From assembly GCA_022563255.1 (NCBI GenBank), contig JADFNS010000004.1:112849-176848 (forward strand): 64,000 nt of DNA, written 5' to 3'. Below are positions 9,972 through 18,242 of this stretch, in pieces; position 1 is the stretch's first letter, and every line of letters begins with the position of its first letter. Source of the stretch: Pseudomonadota bacterium (GTDB lineage Bacteria; Pseudomonadota; Gammaproteobacteria; Steroidobacterales; Woeseiaceae). Position numbers and translations under genes: made by a program. The notes under the pieces are model-generated. The model ran no database searches, had not been told where the DNA came from, and worked only from the letters and a program-made list of their open reading frames with translations.

Positions 9972-10744
9972 CGGACATAGTGATCTATGAACAAAGCGGC
10001 GCAGTCGCGATCATTTCGATGAATCGGCCAGACTCCCTCAATGGCTTCACGTCGGAACTTTGCGACGAGTTGTTGCACGCATTCGAAAAAGCGCACGGCG
10101 ACGATGCAGTTCGAGTGGTCGTATTGACCGGCGAAGGCCGGTCTTTCAGTGCGGGCGCCGACCTGAAACAGGGTTTTCTCGGTGATCGAACGACCCAGGG
10201 CAAGCTGCAATACGAATATCGCCCCGTCCTGTCGGCGATCGCACAAATACCCAAGCCCGTCATCGCGGCGGTGCCGGGATTCGCGGCCGGCATCGGCATG
10301 TCAGTCGCGTTGTATGCGGATCTCCTCATCATGGCCGACGACGCGTTTATTCTTTCGCCGTTCACGACGATCGGGCTGCTGCCCGATGGTGGCGCCAATT
10401 GGTTGCTGGTCAGGCAACTGGGTTACCGCCGCGCGTACCAACTTAGCGTCGAGTCGGAGCGCGTCAGTGCGCAACGCTGCCTTGAACTGGGTATTGCCAA
10501 CAAAGTTGTACCGGCCGACAAACTGCGCGAGGCGGCGCTCGAGTGGGCCCATGATCTGTGCAAACGCGCTCCGCTGTCGCTCGCGGCAACCAAGAAAGTC
10601 ATGCGCCACGCGATGGATCACGACTGGGCCAGTTGCTTCGACATGGAGGCGGAGCTTCAGGAACAGCTACGTGGTTCGGCAGACGCGAAGGAAGGCGTGA
10701 CCGCGTTCTTCGAAAAACGCGAGCCCAAATTTACCGGCAAGTAA
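9968..10744 (+). CDS. Enoyl-CoA hydratase/isomerase family protein
   Basis: 258 residues from the ATG that overlaps the tetR stop. Crotonase features are TGEGRSFSAGADLKQG and VPGFAAGIGMSVALYADLLI, which form the oxyanion hole, followed by SPFTTIGLLPDGGANWLLVR. In the hydratase Glu pair positions the protein looks more like the hydratase/isomerase-like subset than classical FadB-type enzymes, so the exact reaction is open. It precedes an acyl-CoA dehydrogenase by 24 bp and most likely acts on the product of that enzyme. Confidence 0.83.
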   Translation: MTDIVIYEQSGAVAIISMNRPDSLNGFTSELCDELLHAFEKAHGDDAVRVVVLTGEGRSFSAGADLKQGFLGDRTTQGKLQYEYRPVLSAIAQIPKPVIAAVPGFAAGIGMSVALYADLLIMADDAFILSPFTTIGLLPDGGANWLLVRQLGYRRAYQLSVESERVSAQRCLELGIANKVVPADKLREAALEWAHDLCKRAPLSLAATKKVMRHAMDHDWASCFDMEAELQEQLRGSADAKEGVTAFFEKREPKFTGK

Positions 10745-10768
10745 ACAATTGACCAACGGAAAAACTCA

Positions 10769-11950
10769 ATGAATCGAAATATTTTTGACGAAGATCACGA
10801 CATATTCCGCAGCGCGGCACAGCGTTTCTTCAGCAATGAAATCAAACCCCATAGCGACCGCTGGCACGAGCAAGGCATGGTTGACAGAGATGCGTTCAAA
10901 AAGGCTGGCGCGCAAGGCATGCTGCTGATGTGGGCCGATGAGAAGTACGGCGGCGCGGGAGTCGCCGATTTCCGCTACGAGCAGATACTGATCGAAGAGA
11001 TGGCGCGCCATGGCGACGCGGGCTTTTTCATGACGTTGCACAGCCGACTGGTCGGACCCTATATCGGTGAGCTCGGCACCGACGAACAGAAGCAGCGCTG
11101 GTTGCCCAAGTGCATTAGCGGTGAGCATGTGCTTGCCGTTGCGATCACTGAGCCCGGCGCGGGCAGTGATGTCTCCGGCATTCGTACCAAGGCCGAAGAC
11201 AAGGGTGACCACTACCTGCTTAACGGCGCGAAAACATTTATCTCCAATGGCATTCTTGCTGATCTCATTGTCGTCGTTGCGCGTACCGATGCAAAAAACC
11301 GGTACGGCTTGAGCCTTTTCGTGGTGGAGCGCGGTATGGAGGGCTTCGAACGAGGCAAGAATCTGAAGAAGATGGGGCTGAAGAGTCAGGACACGGCCGA
11401 ATTGTTCTTCAATAATGTCAAAGTACCGAAGGAAAATTTGCTCGGAGAACTCAATCGGGGTTTCTATCAACTGATGCATTTTCTTGCCGAAGAACGGCTG
11501 TTGGGTGCCGTCGGGTATCTTGCCAATGCTGAAGCGGCATTCGAAGTGACCATGGAGTACGTGCAGGAACGCAAGGCCTTTGGCCAGGCAATCGGCGATT
11601 TCCAGAACACGCGATTCAAGCTTGCCGACATGCGTATGGAAATCGATGTCGCGCAGGCATTCGTCGATCGCTGCGTGCTGGAACAAAACGCCGGCACCTT
11701 GTCTGCGGAAGACGCGGCCAAGGCCAAACTGTATTGCAGCGAGCTCGAGGCGCGAGTGACCGATAATTGTGTGCAGTTGCACGGTGGTAACGGCTACATG
11801 GACGAATACCCGATCAGCCGCATGTACACCAACGCGCGGGTGTCGCGAATTTTCGCAGGCAGCTCCGAGATCATGCGTGAAATTATCGCACGCTCTCTCG
11901 GGCTTGATCCACGCAAGAAACCCAAATCGGCACAGGTCAGGGCGGCCTGA
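10769..11950 (+). CDS. Acyl-CoA dehydrogenase (long-chain/isovaleryl subtype by catalytic base position)
   Basis: 393 residues, the normal family length. FAD/substrate motifs include AITEPGAGSDVSGIRTKAED and TFISNG. The C-terminal FAD-binding segment is QLHGGNGYMDEYPISRMYTN followed by IFAGSSEIMREIIARSLG. The helix-G segment AEERLLGA places a Glu (E242) where long-chain and isovaleryl dehydrogenases keep their catalytic base, and IFAGSSEI lacks the Glu used by short/medium-chain enzymes. The reaction is alpha,beta-oxidation of an acyl-CoA with electrons to ETF. Together with the upstream crotonase and downstream hydroxyacid dehydrogenase it resembles a valine/isobutyrate-type degradation set. 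Confidence 0.9.
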   Translation: MNRNIFDEDHDIFRSAAQRFFSNEIKPHSDRWHEQGMVDRDAFKKAGAQGMLLMWADEKYGGAGVADFRYEQILIEEMARHGDAGFFMTLHSRLVGPYIGELGTDEQKQRWLPKCISGEHVLAVAITEPGAGSDVSGIRTKAEDKGDHYLLNGAKTFISNGILADLIVVVARTDAKNRYGLSLFVVERGMEGFERGKNLKKMGLKSQDTAELFFNNVKVPKENLLGELNRGFYQLMHFLAEERLLGAVGYLANAEAAFEVTMEYVQERKAFGQAIGDFQNTRFKLADMRMEIDVAQAFVDRCVLEQNAGTLSAEDAAKAKLYCSELEARVTDNCVQLHGGNGYMDEYPISRMYTNARVSRIFAGSSEIMREIIARSLGLDPRKKPKSAQVRAA

Positions 11951-11952
11951 CG

Positions 11953-12813
11953 GTGCGTGTCGCATTCATAGGGCTTGGCGTCATGGGTTATCCCATGGCG
12001 GGCTATCTGGCGAAGCGAGCTCATGATGTCACGGTGTACAATCGGACATCGGCGAAAGCCGCTGCCTGGTGCGCTGAATTTAACGGTCAATCGGCGGCAA
12101 CGCCAGCCGCCGCCGCAGTGGACGCCGAAATCGTCTTTTCCTGCGTCGGTGACGACAACGATGTTCGTGATGTGCTGTTGGGTGATCAGGGAGTGCTTGC
12201 GTCTGTTGCTGCCAATTCGATCGTAGTCGATCACACGACCGCATCGGCACAAGTTGCTCGCGAGATCGCCGCCGTGGCGGAATCGAAGTCTGTTGGTTTT
12301 CTCGACGGGCCCGTGTCCGGCGGTCAGGCGGGTGCCGAGAGCGGGCAGTTGACCGTCATGGTCGGTGGTGATGCTGATGTTTTTGAACGCGCAGCGCCTG
12401 TCATACGCAGTTACGCGAAATCGCTCACGCACATTGGTCCGGTCGGTACCGGGCAGCTCGCGAAGATGGTTAACCAGATATGTATCGCGGGGGTCGTGCA
12501 AGGGCTGGCGGAAGGACTGCACTTCGCACGGCAGGCCGGGCTGGACCCGGCCGTCGTGATCGAGTCGATCAGCAAGGGTGCAGCGCAGTCCTGGCAAATG
12601 GAAAATCGCTGGGAATCCATGGTCAATAGCGACTTCGACTTCGGTTTTGCCGTCGATTGGATGCGCAAGGATTTGGCCATAGCACTGCGAGAGGCCGAGC
12701 AAAATGGCGCGACCCTTGAGATGACGCGACTGATCGATCAGTACTATGCCGAAGTACAGGATCTCGGCGGCAACCGCTGGGACACGTCAAGCCTGATCGC
12801 CCGACTGAAATAG
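11953..12813 (+). CDS. mmsB: 3-hydroxyisobutyrate dehydrogenase family (beta-hydroxyacid dehydrogenase)
   Basis: 286 residues starting at a GTG two bases after the acyl-CoA dehydrogenase stop. The N-terminal Rossmann motif is GLGVMGYPMAGYL. The substrate signature is DGPVSGGQAGAESGQLT, and the catalytic lysine is K171 in GQLAKMVNQ. The family oxidises beta-hydroxyacids with NAD(P); 3-hydroxyisobutyrate in valine catabolism is the likeliest substrate given the acyl-CoA dehydrogenase and enoyl-CoA hydratase just upstream. Tartronate semialdehyde reductase-type activity is a less likely alternative in this context. Confidence 0.82.
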   Translation: MRVAFIGLGVMGYPMAGYLAKRAHDVTVYNRTSAKAAAWCAEFNGQSAATPAAAAVDAEIVFSCVGDDNDVRDVLLGDQGVLASVAANSIVVDHTTASAQVAREIAAVAESKSVGFLDGPVSGGQAGAESGQLTVMVGGDADVFERAAPVIRSYAKSLTHIGPVGTGQLAKMVNQICIAGVVQGLAEGLHFARQAGLDPAVVIESISKGAAQSWQMENRWESMVNSDFDFGFAVDWMRKDLAIALREAEQNGATLEMTRLIDQYYAEVQDLGGNRWDTSSLIARLK

Positions 12814-12851
12814 AAGCTCGCCCACGATCGTTCAATAGCTGCTAAAATCCG

Positions 12852-12963
12852 TCCTTCACAGGGGTGGTCAAGACGACCTGAGACCCAATTCATTGCGCCG
12901 AATGGTCTGGCGTAACGGGGACCCTTAGCACCTGATCCGGATAATGCCGGCGTAGGAAGGGAA
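12852..12963 (+). ncRNA. TPP (THI-element) riboswitch
   Basis: The conserved blocks of the thiamin pyrophosphate aptamer are present in order: CAGGGGTG (12859-12866), CCTGAGACC (near 12877-12885), then ACCCTTAGCACCTGATCCGG and ATAATGCCGGCGTAGGAAGG (12921-12960). P1 can form between TCCTTC (12852-12857) and GAAGGGA at the 3' end. That 3' strand contains the Shine-Dalgarno of the gene starting at 12966, so binding of TPP should block translation of the downstream receptor. No U-run terminator is seen. Confidence 0.95.
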
Positions 12964-12965
12964 TC

Positions 12966-15038
12966 ATGAACGCAAACACAAAATCGCGACTTACCGTCGC
13001 ATTCCTGAACATTCTGTTACCGCTGTCCTCCGTTGCGGACGAAATTATCGACGAAATAGTCGTTACTGCCGATTTTCGTGAACGCCCCGTTTCCGAATTA
13101 CCCGCGAGTGTCAGCATCATGGACGCCGATTTCATCGCAGCGACGGCAGTGCAGCACTTCGAGGAACTGGTCAACATCGTGCCGAACCTGAACTGGTCGG
13201 GCGACGGTCACCGTGCTCGCTATTTTCAGATTCGCGGCGTCGGCGAGCTTGAGCAATACCAGGGCGCGCCGAATCCCTCCATTGGATTTCTGATCGATGA
13301 CATTGATTTCAGTGGCATCGGCACAGTCGCAACGCTTTTCGACATGCAGTCTGTCGAAATTCTGCGCGGTTCACAGGGCAGTCGCTACGGTGCGAATGCG
13401 CTCGGCGGCCTGATTTACATGCGCTCGACCATGCCTGCAGCAGAACGTGATGGACGCGTGCAAATAACGGTCGCCAACGATGAGGCTTTGTCGCTAGGGG
13501 CCGCATTTGGCGGTGCGCTTAATGCTGCTGAAACCACGACGTTTCGTATCAGCGCTCAAAAGCACACAAGCGACGGCTATCGTCGTAACACTTTCCTGCA
13601 GCGTAGCGACACGAACGGGCGCGACGAAACGACGTTGCGGATGCGGGTGCGATTTGAGCCCTCTGACAGTTTCGAAGCAAACATTTCGGTGATGGTCGCG
13701 AAAATCGACAACGGCTACGATGCCTTCGCGCTGGACAATGGTTATACGACGTTGTCGGACAAGCCCGGCAGAGATGCGCAGGAAAGCGTCGGCACTTCGC
13801 TGCGACTCGACTGGCAAGGCCCTGGCAATTTGACGCTGACGTCGGTTACCGCGATGGCTGATTCGGATATCGACTTTAGCTACGACGCCGATTGGGGAAA
13901 CGCGGACAGTTGGAATCCGGTCACGTACGACTACGTTTCGTTCAGCGTGCGCAAGCGAACGACGCTGAGTCAGGAGTTGCGCTTGTCCGCGGAGAATTGG
14001 CTGGTTGGTTTTTACGCGCTCAGACTCAATGACGATCTCCTGACGGAGGATCTTGGCGAATACTACGATCCATTCTACGACTGGGCAGAGAGCGTCGATC
14101 GAGTATTTGGTAGCGAGTACGCGGCCAGCAACATTGCGCTATTCGGGCAATTCGACAAGGATCTGGGCGCCGCGACCCGTGTGTCCGCTGGCGTTCGCGT
14201 TGAGCGACGAACGTCCGATTACAACGACACACAGGGTCTGACAGCAAGTCCGTCAGAGACGATGTGGGGCGGCGAGCTAAGCCTCCATCAGGACTTCGGC
14301 GACGCAGTCACCGGATTCGCGAGTTTATCCAAGGGCTACAAGGCGGGCGGCTTCAATCTGGGTCTCGTGTCGGCAGATATCCGCAAATACGGGGCAGAGG
14401 AACTGTGGACTGTCGAGGCAGGCATCAAGTCGACGATGCTCGACCACACGCTACAGCTCAACGTATCGATATTTCGCAGTCGCCGCGTTGATCAACAGGT
14501 GCGAACATCGTTTCAGCTGGTTCAGGGGGATCCGGCGTCTTTCGGCTTTGCGACGGTGAACGTCGATAACGGCAGGACACTGGGACTTGAGGCAGACGTC
14601 CACTGGCGGCCGAATGAGGCATGGGAGCTGTACGCAAACGTTGGTTTGCTGGATGCGACGCTGGGTGAGTTTCCGCAGCTGCGAAGTGGCCCTGACGGCC
14701 GCGCCCAGGCGCATGCGCCTCGTTACACTCTGGCGGGTGGCGTCGTATATCGTCATCCGGGCGGGGTCTTTGCGCGTCTGGATGCGACGGCCAGGGACGC
14801 GTTCTACTTCGACGTTAGCCACGACGAAAAGTCCCGCACGTACGAACTGGTCAACGGCCGCATCGGCTATGAAAGCGATAACTGGCTCATGTCGGTGTGG
14901 GTGCGCAACCTGCTGGACAAGAACTACGCGGTACGCGGTTTCTACTTTGGTAACGAACCACCTGATTTTCCGAACACGTTGTACACGCGTCTCGGTGACC
15001 CGCGCCAGGTCGGCGTAACTGTTGAAAAGAGGTTCTAG
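12966..15038 (+). CDS. TonB-dependent outer-membrane receptor, probable thiamine uptake
   Basis: 690 residues with an N-terminal signal peptide. A TonB-box-like stretch (DEIVVTADFRERPVSELPAS) precedes the plug domain (QIRGVGELEQYQGAP, SVEILRGSQGSRYGANALGG). The remainder is a beta-barrel ending in a C-terminal aromatic residue (VTVEKRF). The substrate is inferred from position: the gene is the first after a TPP riboswitch and is followed by a YkoF-like protein, a PnuT-like permease and a thiamine-kinase-like protein. Thiamine or a precursor such as HMP is therefore the expected ligand. Confidence 0.88.
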   Translation: MNANTKSRLTVAFLNILLPLSSVADEIIDEIVVTADFRERPVSELPASVSIMDADFIAATAVQHFEELVNIVPNLNWSGDGHRARYFQIRGVGELEQYQGAPNPSIGFLIDDIDFSGIGTVATLFDMQSVEILRGSQGSRYGANALGGLIYMRSTMPAAERDGRVQITVANDEALSLGAAFGGALNAAETTTFRISAQKHTSDGYRRNTFLQRSDTNGRDETTLRMRVRFEPSDSFEANISVMVAKIDNGYDAFALDNGYTTLSDKPGRDAQESVGTSLRLDWQGPGNLTLTSVTAMADSDIDFSYDADWGNADSWNPVTYDYVSFSVRKRTTLSQELRLSAENWLVGFYALRLNDDLLTEDLGEYYDPFYDWAESVDRVFGSEYAASNIALFGQFDKDLGAATRVSAGVRVERRTSDYNDTQGLTASPSETMWGGELSLHQDFGDAVTGFASLSKGYKAGGFNLGLVSADIRKYGAEELWTVEAGIKSTMLDHTLQLNVSIFRSRRVDQQVRTSFQLVQGDPASFGFATVNVDNGRTLGLEADVHWRPNEAWELYANVGLLDATLGEFPQLRSGPDGRAQAHAPRYTLAGGVVYRHPGGVFARLDATARDAFYFDVSHDEKSRTYELVNGRIGYESDNWLMSVWVRNLLDKNYAVRGFYFGNEPPDFPNTLYTRLGDPRQVGVTVEKRF

Positions 15039-15041
15039 AGC

Positions 15042-15287
15042 ATGCAAGTAGCAGTCGATATCAGCCTGTATCCGCTGGACGCGGATTTTATTCCACCCAT
15101 CAAAGACGTGATTCGCCGCCTGGCCCAATACGAGGATATCGACGTCGAAATGAATCGAATGAGTACCCAGCTCAGAGGCGATATCGATGTCGTCATGCCT
15201 GCATTGACCCGGGAAATCAGCACGACATTCAAGAACGTGCCCAAGGCCGTATTTGTCATCAAAATATTGAACAATCCTCTTCGTTGA
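15042..15287 (+). CDS. YkoF/MTH1187-family thiamine-binding protein
   Basis: 81 residues, 3 bp after the receptor stop. Sequence and size fit a single ferredoxin-like domain of the YkoF/MTH1187 family (VAVDISLYPLDADFIPPIKD at the start). YkoF proteins bind thiamine or its HMP moiety. No signal peptide is seen, so it should act in the cytoplasm or be very peripherally located. It overlaps the next gene's start as TTGA (15284-15287), supporting translation as one operon. Confidence 0.75.
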   Translation: MQVAVDISLYPLDADFIPPIKDVIRRLAQYEDIDVEMNRMSTQLRGDIDVVMPALTREISTTFKNVPKAVFVIKILNNPLR

Positions 15288-15907
15288 CGTTGTTCACGCT
15301 CATAGTAGAACAAGCGCGGGCGCAATCGGCGCCCGAGGTAGTCGCCGTGCTCGCGGCGATCGCTTATCTCGGGCTGGCCATTCGGCAGAACATCTGGTGC
15401 TGGCTGTTTGCCGGCGTCAGTACTGCCATTTATGTCGGGCTGTTCATCGAAGCCAAGCTCTACATGGAGTCGGCGCTGAATGCGTTCTACCTGGTGATGG
15501 CGGTTTACGGCTGGTCCGTATGGCGATCCGGCCGGAGCGATGAGCATGCTCGCCCGGTTGTAATTTGGCCGTGGCGTGTGCATGTACGCGCGATCGCCGG
15601 CGTCGTTGCGGTCAGTGCAGTGAATGGTTACTTGTTGAGCACATATAGCGATGCAGCGCTTCCTTATGTCGATTCGATGATTGCCTGGTTCGCGATCTGG
15701 GCGACTTTTCTGCTGGCACGCAAGGTGTTGGAAAACTGGTGGTACTGGCTCGCCATCGATGTCGCGTCAGCGTTTGTCTACTGGTCGCGGGACTTGCAAC
15801 TGACGAGTTTGCTATTCGTCGTCTACGTCATCATGATTCCGATGGGCCTCATAAGTTGGACGAAATCAATGCGGGAACTGGCGAGTGCAGGCGACGCGAA
15901 CACCTGA
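15284..15907 (+). CDS. pnuT: PnuT-like thiamine transporter (PnuC family)
   Basis: 207 residues with about seven hydrophobic helices. The start is the TTG at 15284 overlapping the previous stop. Family features are WCWLFAGVSTAIYVGLF, AKLYMESALNAFYLVMAVYG and the WW-rich NWWYWLAIDVASAFVYW, as in PnuC-type facilitators. Under a TPP riboswitch and next to a kinase for the same vitamin it is best read as PnuT, a facilitated-diffusion thiamine transporter trapped by downstream phosphorylation. PnuC (nicotinamide riboside) is the alternative from sequence alone. Confidence 0.85.
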   Translation: MTLFTLIVEQARAQSAPEVVAVLAAIAYLGLAIRQNIWCWLFAGVSTAIYVGLFIEAKLYMESALNAFYLVMAVYGWSVWRSGRSDEHARPVVIWPWRVHVRAIAGVVAVSAVNGYLLSTYSDAALPYVDSMIAWFAIWATFLLARKVLENWWYWLAIDVASAFVYWSRDLQLTSLLFVVYVIMIPMGLISWTKSMRELASAGDANT

Positions 15908-16697
15908 CGAGGTACTTGCGAAGATTCCCGGGTGGGCAGGAGCGGCCTGGACTGAGCTTGAAGGCGGGCTGACCAACAGGGCATACCACGTATCCAGAAA
16001 CTTTCAGCATGGCGTGCTGAAGTTCGACGACCTGGTGCGCGACGAACCCTTGAATACGCGGCGTGCAGAGGCGGACGTGCAGAGCATCGCCGCGCAAGCC
16101 GGGCTGGCGCCACGCGTTTTGTTCGTGGACGAGAACGTCTTCCTGACCGAGTACGTCGACGGCACAGTGTGGCAGCCCCAGTGCCTGCGTAAAACAGGCA
16201 ATCTCGAACTGCTTGCGGCGGCGATGAAGCGCCTGCATGGGTTACCGTTAACGGGTCGTTCCTTCGATGCGACCGCTGCGTCACGTCGTTACCTCGAAAA
16301 TATCAGGCATCCGGATGCCAGTCTTGTCGAGCTGTGCAACCAGGTCATTGAACGCACGCGATTGCCGCACAAGCTGAGTTGTTGTCACAACGATCTGGTC
16401 GCCGAGAACATGATCACGGCGCCCGACTTGTTGTTCATCGATTGGGAGTACGCATGCGACAACGATCCGTGTTTCGATCTGGCGACTGTCGTGGAGCATC
16501 ACCGGTTGCCGGAGGAGCAGGTCAGGCGTTTGCTGGACGCCTACTTCGGCGCAGACGGCCAGCGTTGGAGCTTGCATCTCGCGGAGCAACAAAAGTTGTA
16601 TCTTGCGTTGCTGTGGTTGTGGATGGCGTCGCTGCCGGAAAATTGTCCCGGTGAACTGGACCAAGTCGCTGAGCGACTGACTACCAGCTGTTCCTGA
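15885..16697 (+). CDS. Choline/thiamine-kinase-like phosphotransferase
   Basis: 270 residues from the GTG at 15885, overlapping the pnuT end by 23 bp. It has the protein-kinase-like APH fold: catalytic-loop motif CCHNDLVAENMI and metal-binding LLFIDWEYACDNDPCFDLA, as in choline and thiamine kinases. Final position in a TPP-riboswitch operon after the transporter suggests phosphorylation of imported thiamine to the monophosphate, which traps it in the cell. The 3' end overlaps the convergent gloB gene by 17 bp. Confidence 0.82.
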   Translation: MQATRTPDEVLAKIPGWAGAAWTELEGGLTNRAYHVSRNFQHGVLKFDDLVRDEPLNTRRAEADVQSIAAQAGLAPRVLFVDENVFLTEYVDGTVWQPQCLRKTGNLELLAAAMKRLHGLPLTGRSFDATAASRRYLENIRHPDASLVELCNQVIERTRLPHKLSCCHNDLVAENMITAPDLLFIDWEYACDNDPCFDLATVVEHHRLPEEQVRRLLDAYFGADGQRWSLHLAEQQKLYLALLWLWMASLPENCPGELDQVAERLTTSCS

Positions 16698-17472
16698 GTT
16701 CGCGCAATTTCAAAAACACAGTTTTCGTATCCGGATTGTCGCCGATCTCCGGGAAGTCCTGCGCCAGTTTGGCGATGACCGAGGGGTTCTTCAGCCGAAA
16801 AAAAGTGTTGGTTTCCTTCTCCTGAGCCATGGTAGTTACCAGCGCATCCGCAGGGTCCTGGTTTTTGTATTGCTCGACCATCTGCGCGGCAACGGCGTTG
16901 TCGGGCTCTCGGTCCAGTGTGAATGCAAGATTGTTGAGCAGGTAATCGTGTCCGGGATATATCAGAGTGTCATCCCCGAGACGGGTCAGCTGCCTCTCGA
17001 AGGTTTCATACAACTGTTCCGGATGACCGCCGTTATGGCAATTTCCGGCGCCTGCATTGAACAAGGTATCGCCGCTGAAAAATCCGGGCTGGTCCGTTTT
17101 CGACAGCAGGCAAATGTGGCTCATCGTGTGGCCCGGCGTGTCGAGACACTCGAGTTCGACGGATTTTCCGACTTTGATAATATCGCCGGCGCCTACGCCG
17201 CGATCGACATTGGGGATTCTGTCCTTGGCGTTCTTATGCGCAATAATTTTGGCGCCCGTTGCTTGTACGATGCCCGAGTTACCGCCCGTGTGATCGCCGT
17301 GCTCGTGGGTGTTGAGAATCTGGGTGATGTTCCAAGCTCGTTCTTTAGCGACCGCGAGACACTGCCTGAAATCCAGGGGATCGATCGCCAGCGCGTCGCC
17401 CGTTTCAGGGCACGCGACGAGGTAGTTGAAGTTGCGATACGCGTTCGCGGTCCAGATTTGTTCAACGATCAC
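16681..17472 (-). CDS. gloB: Hydroxyacylglutathione hydrolase (glyoxalase II)
   Basis: 263 residues, the usual length. The metallo-beta-lactamase-fold metal motif THEHGDHTGGN keeps all THxHxDH ligands, and GHTMSHICLL, GDTLFNAGAGNCHNGG and YPGHDYLLNNLAF follow at the expected places. The enzyme hydrolyses S-D-lactoylglutathione to D-lactate and glutathione in methylglyoxal detoxification. The gene stands alone on the minus strand, convergent with the thiamine operon. Confidence 0.92.
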   Translation of the reverse strand: MIVEQIWTANAYRNFNYLVACPETGDALAIDPLDFRQCLAVAKERAWNITQILNTHEHGDHTGGNSGIVQATGAKIIAHKNAKDRIPNVDRGVGAGDIIKVGKSVELECLDTPGHTMSHICLLSKTDQPGFFSGDTLFNAGAGNCHNGGHPEQLYETFERQLTRLGDDTLIYPGHDYLLNNLAFTLDREPDNAVAAQMVEQYKNQDPADALVTTMAQEKETNTFFRLKNPSVIAKLAQDFPEIGDNPDTKTVFLKLRELRNSW

Positions 17473-17701
17473 TGCTCATCTCCTTGAGTCCTCCCCGAAC
17501 GCGCGCGCAGATCGGTTGATATTCGTCAATTGACGACCTTATCACGACATTCCCGATTCCGAATCCTGTCGCAGGCGCATTGCAGAAAGCGTCGCGTTAG
17601 GCGTTGATTTTGCACAGGATGATCAGGGCATGAGAGCTGTTGTGTATGTGTCACAAAAACAACAAATGACGGTCGAAATGGTCTGGAATGGGTATAAAGG
17701 A

Positions 17702-17882
17702 TTGACAAAAGGCGTAATTTTTGAGAATTTTCATGTTAGCAAGCGTAGTCTTTCAGCAACAAGTGGACTTCGCAGCGAACGCAAAACACCTTCAGGTACG
17801 ACTTGGCGGGGGATGCAGGGGGCCAAGACCACGTGCTAACGTAGGTTTGGAAAAGCGGTTTCGAGAGAAGCCGTTTTTTTTT
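17702..17882 (+). ncRNA. Candidate structured RNA upstream of the symporter operon
   Basis: No convincing gene is present in 17473-17975. Instead, a TTGACA hexamer (17702-17707) is followed by a segment with several complementary pairs. ATGTTAGCA (17733-17741) pairs with TGCTAACGT (17834-17842) with one wobble. Inside it are CTTGGC (17802-17807) with GCCAAG (17822-17827), and GTGG (17763-17766) with CCAC (17829-17832). A U-tailed hairpin closes the unit at 17855-17882. This could be a free small RNA of about 140 nt or a leader/attenuator of the DUF4212-symporter genes that start about 95 bp downstream. No known riboswitch class was recognised. Confidence 0.45.
17855..17882 (+). terminator. 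Rho-independent terminator hairpin
   Basis: GCGGTTTC (17855-17862), a GAGA tetraloop, GAAGCCGT (17867-17874) and a run of about eight T residues make a strong intrinsic terminator on the plus strand (two wobble pairs in RNA). There is no plus-strand coding gene immediately upstream, so it either ends the candidate RNA or attenuates transcription into the downstream operon. Confidence 0.75.
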
Positions 17883-17975
17883 GCCCGCGGGTTCATCGTA
17901 ATCCAGCGGCTGAGGCACCGCCGCCGACTCCCTGCTACGCTCCATCAAGCAGCCACGACAACAAGGATGGGGACC

Positions 17976-18233
17976 ATGAACAAAGACAATCGGCTGGCTT
18001 ACTGGCGGGCCAACTTGAGGCTTGTTGCCGCTTGCCTGAGCATCTGGTTTGTATGTTCCTTTGGTTTCGGCGTGCTGTTCGTCGAGGAACTCAACGCCGT
18101 TCGAATCGGCGGCTTCAAGCTCGGTTTCTGGTTTGCACAGCAAGGCTCCATTTACATATTTGTGTTGCTGATTTTCTTTTACGCGTGGCGCATGAATCGG
18201 CTGGATCGCGAATACGATGTTCACGAAGACTGA
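17976..18233 (+). CDS. DUF4212 small subunit of a sodium/solute symporter
   Basis: 85 residues from ATG 17976, which has AAGGA nine bases upstream; an upstream in-frame extension exists but lacks these features. Two transmembrane helices are visible (LVAACLSIWFVCSFGFGVLF and QGSIYIFVLLIFFYAW), joined by a short FKLGFWFAQ link. This is the DUF4212 pattern found directly before ActP-like SSS permeases, which is the arrangement here (9 bp gap). It is thought to be an accessory subunit of the symporter. Confidence 0.88.
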   Translation: MNKDNRLAYWRANLRLVAACLSIWFVCSFGFGVLFVEELNAVRIGGFKLGFWFAQQGSIYIFVLLIFFYAWRMNRLDREYDVHED

Positions 18234-18242
18234 GGTAGCGGC

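Noticed and set aside
9214..9978. Upstream extension of the minus-strand membrane protein to 377 residues
   Set aside because: It lies antisense to a clear TetR gene, is Arg/Ser-rich without fold, and a good GTG with ribosome-binding site exists at 9213.
17630..17839. Possible 69-residue protein in the gap before DUF4212
   Set aside because: No ribosome-binding site or protein-like composition; the same bases form the stems of the candidate RNA.
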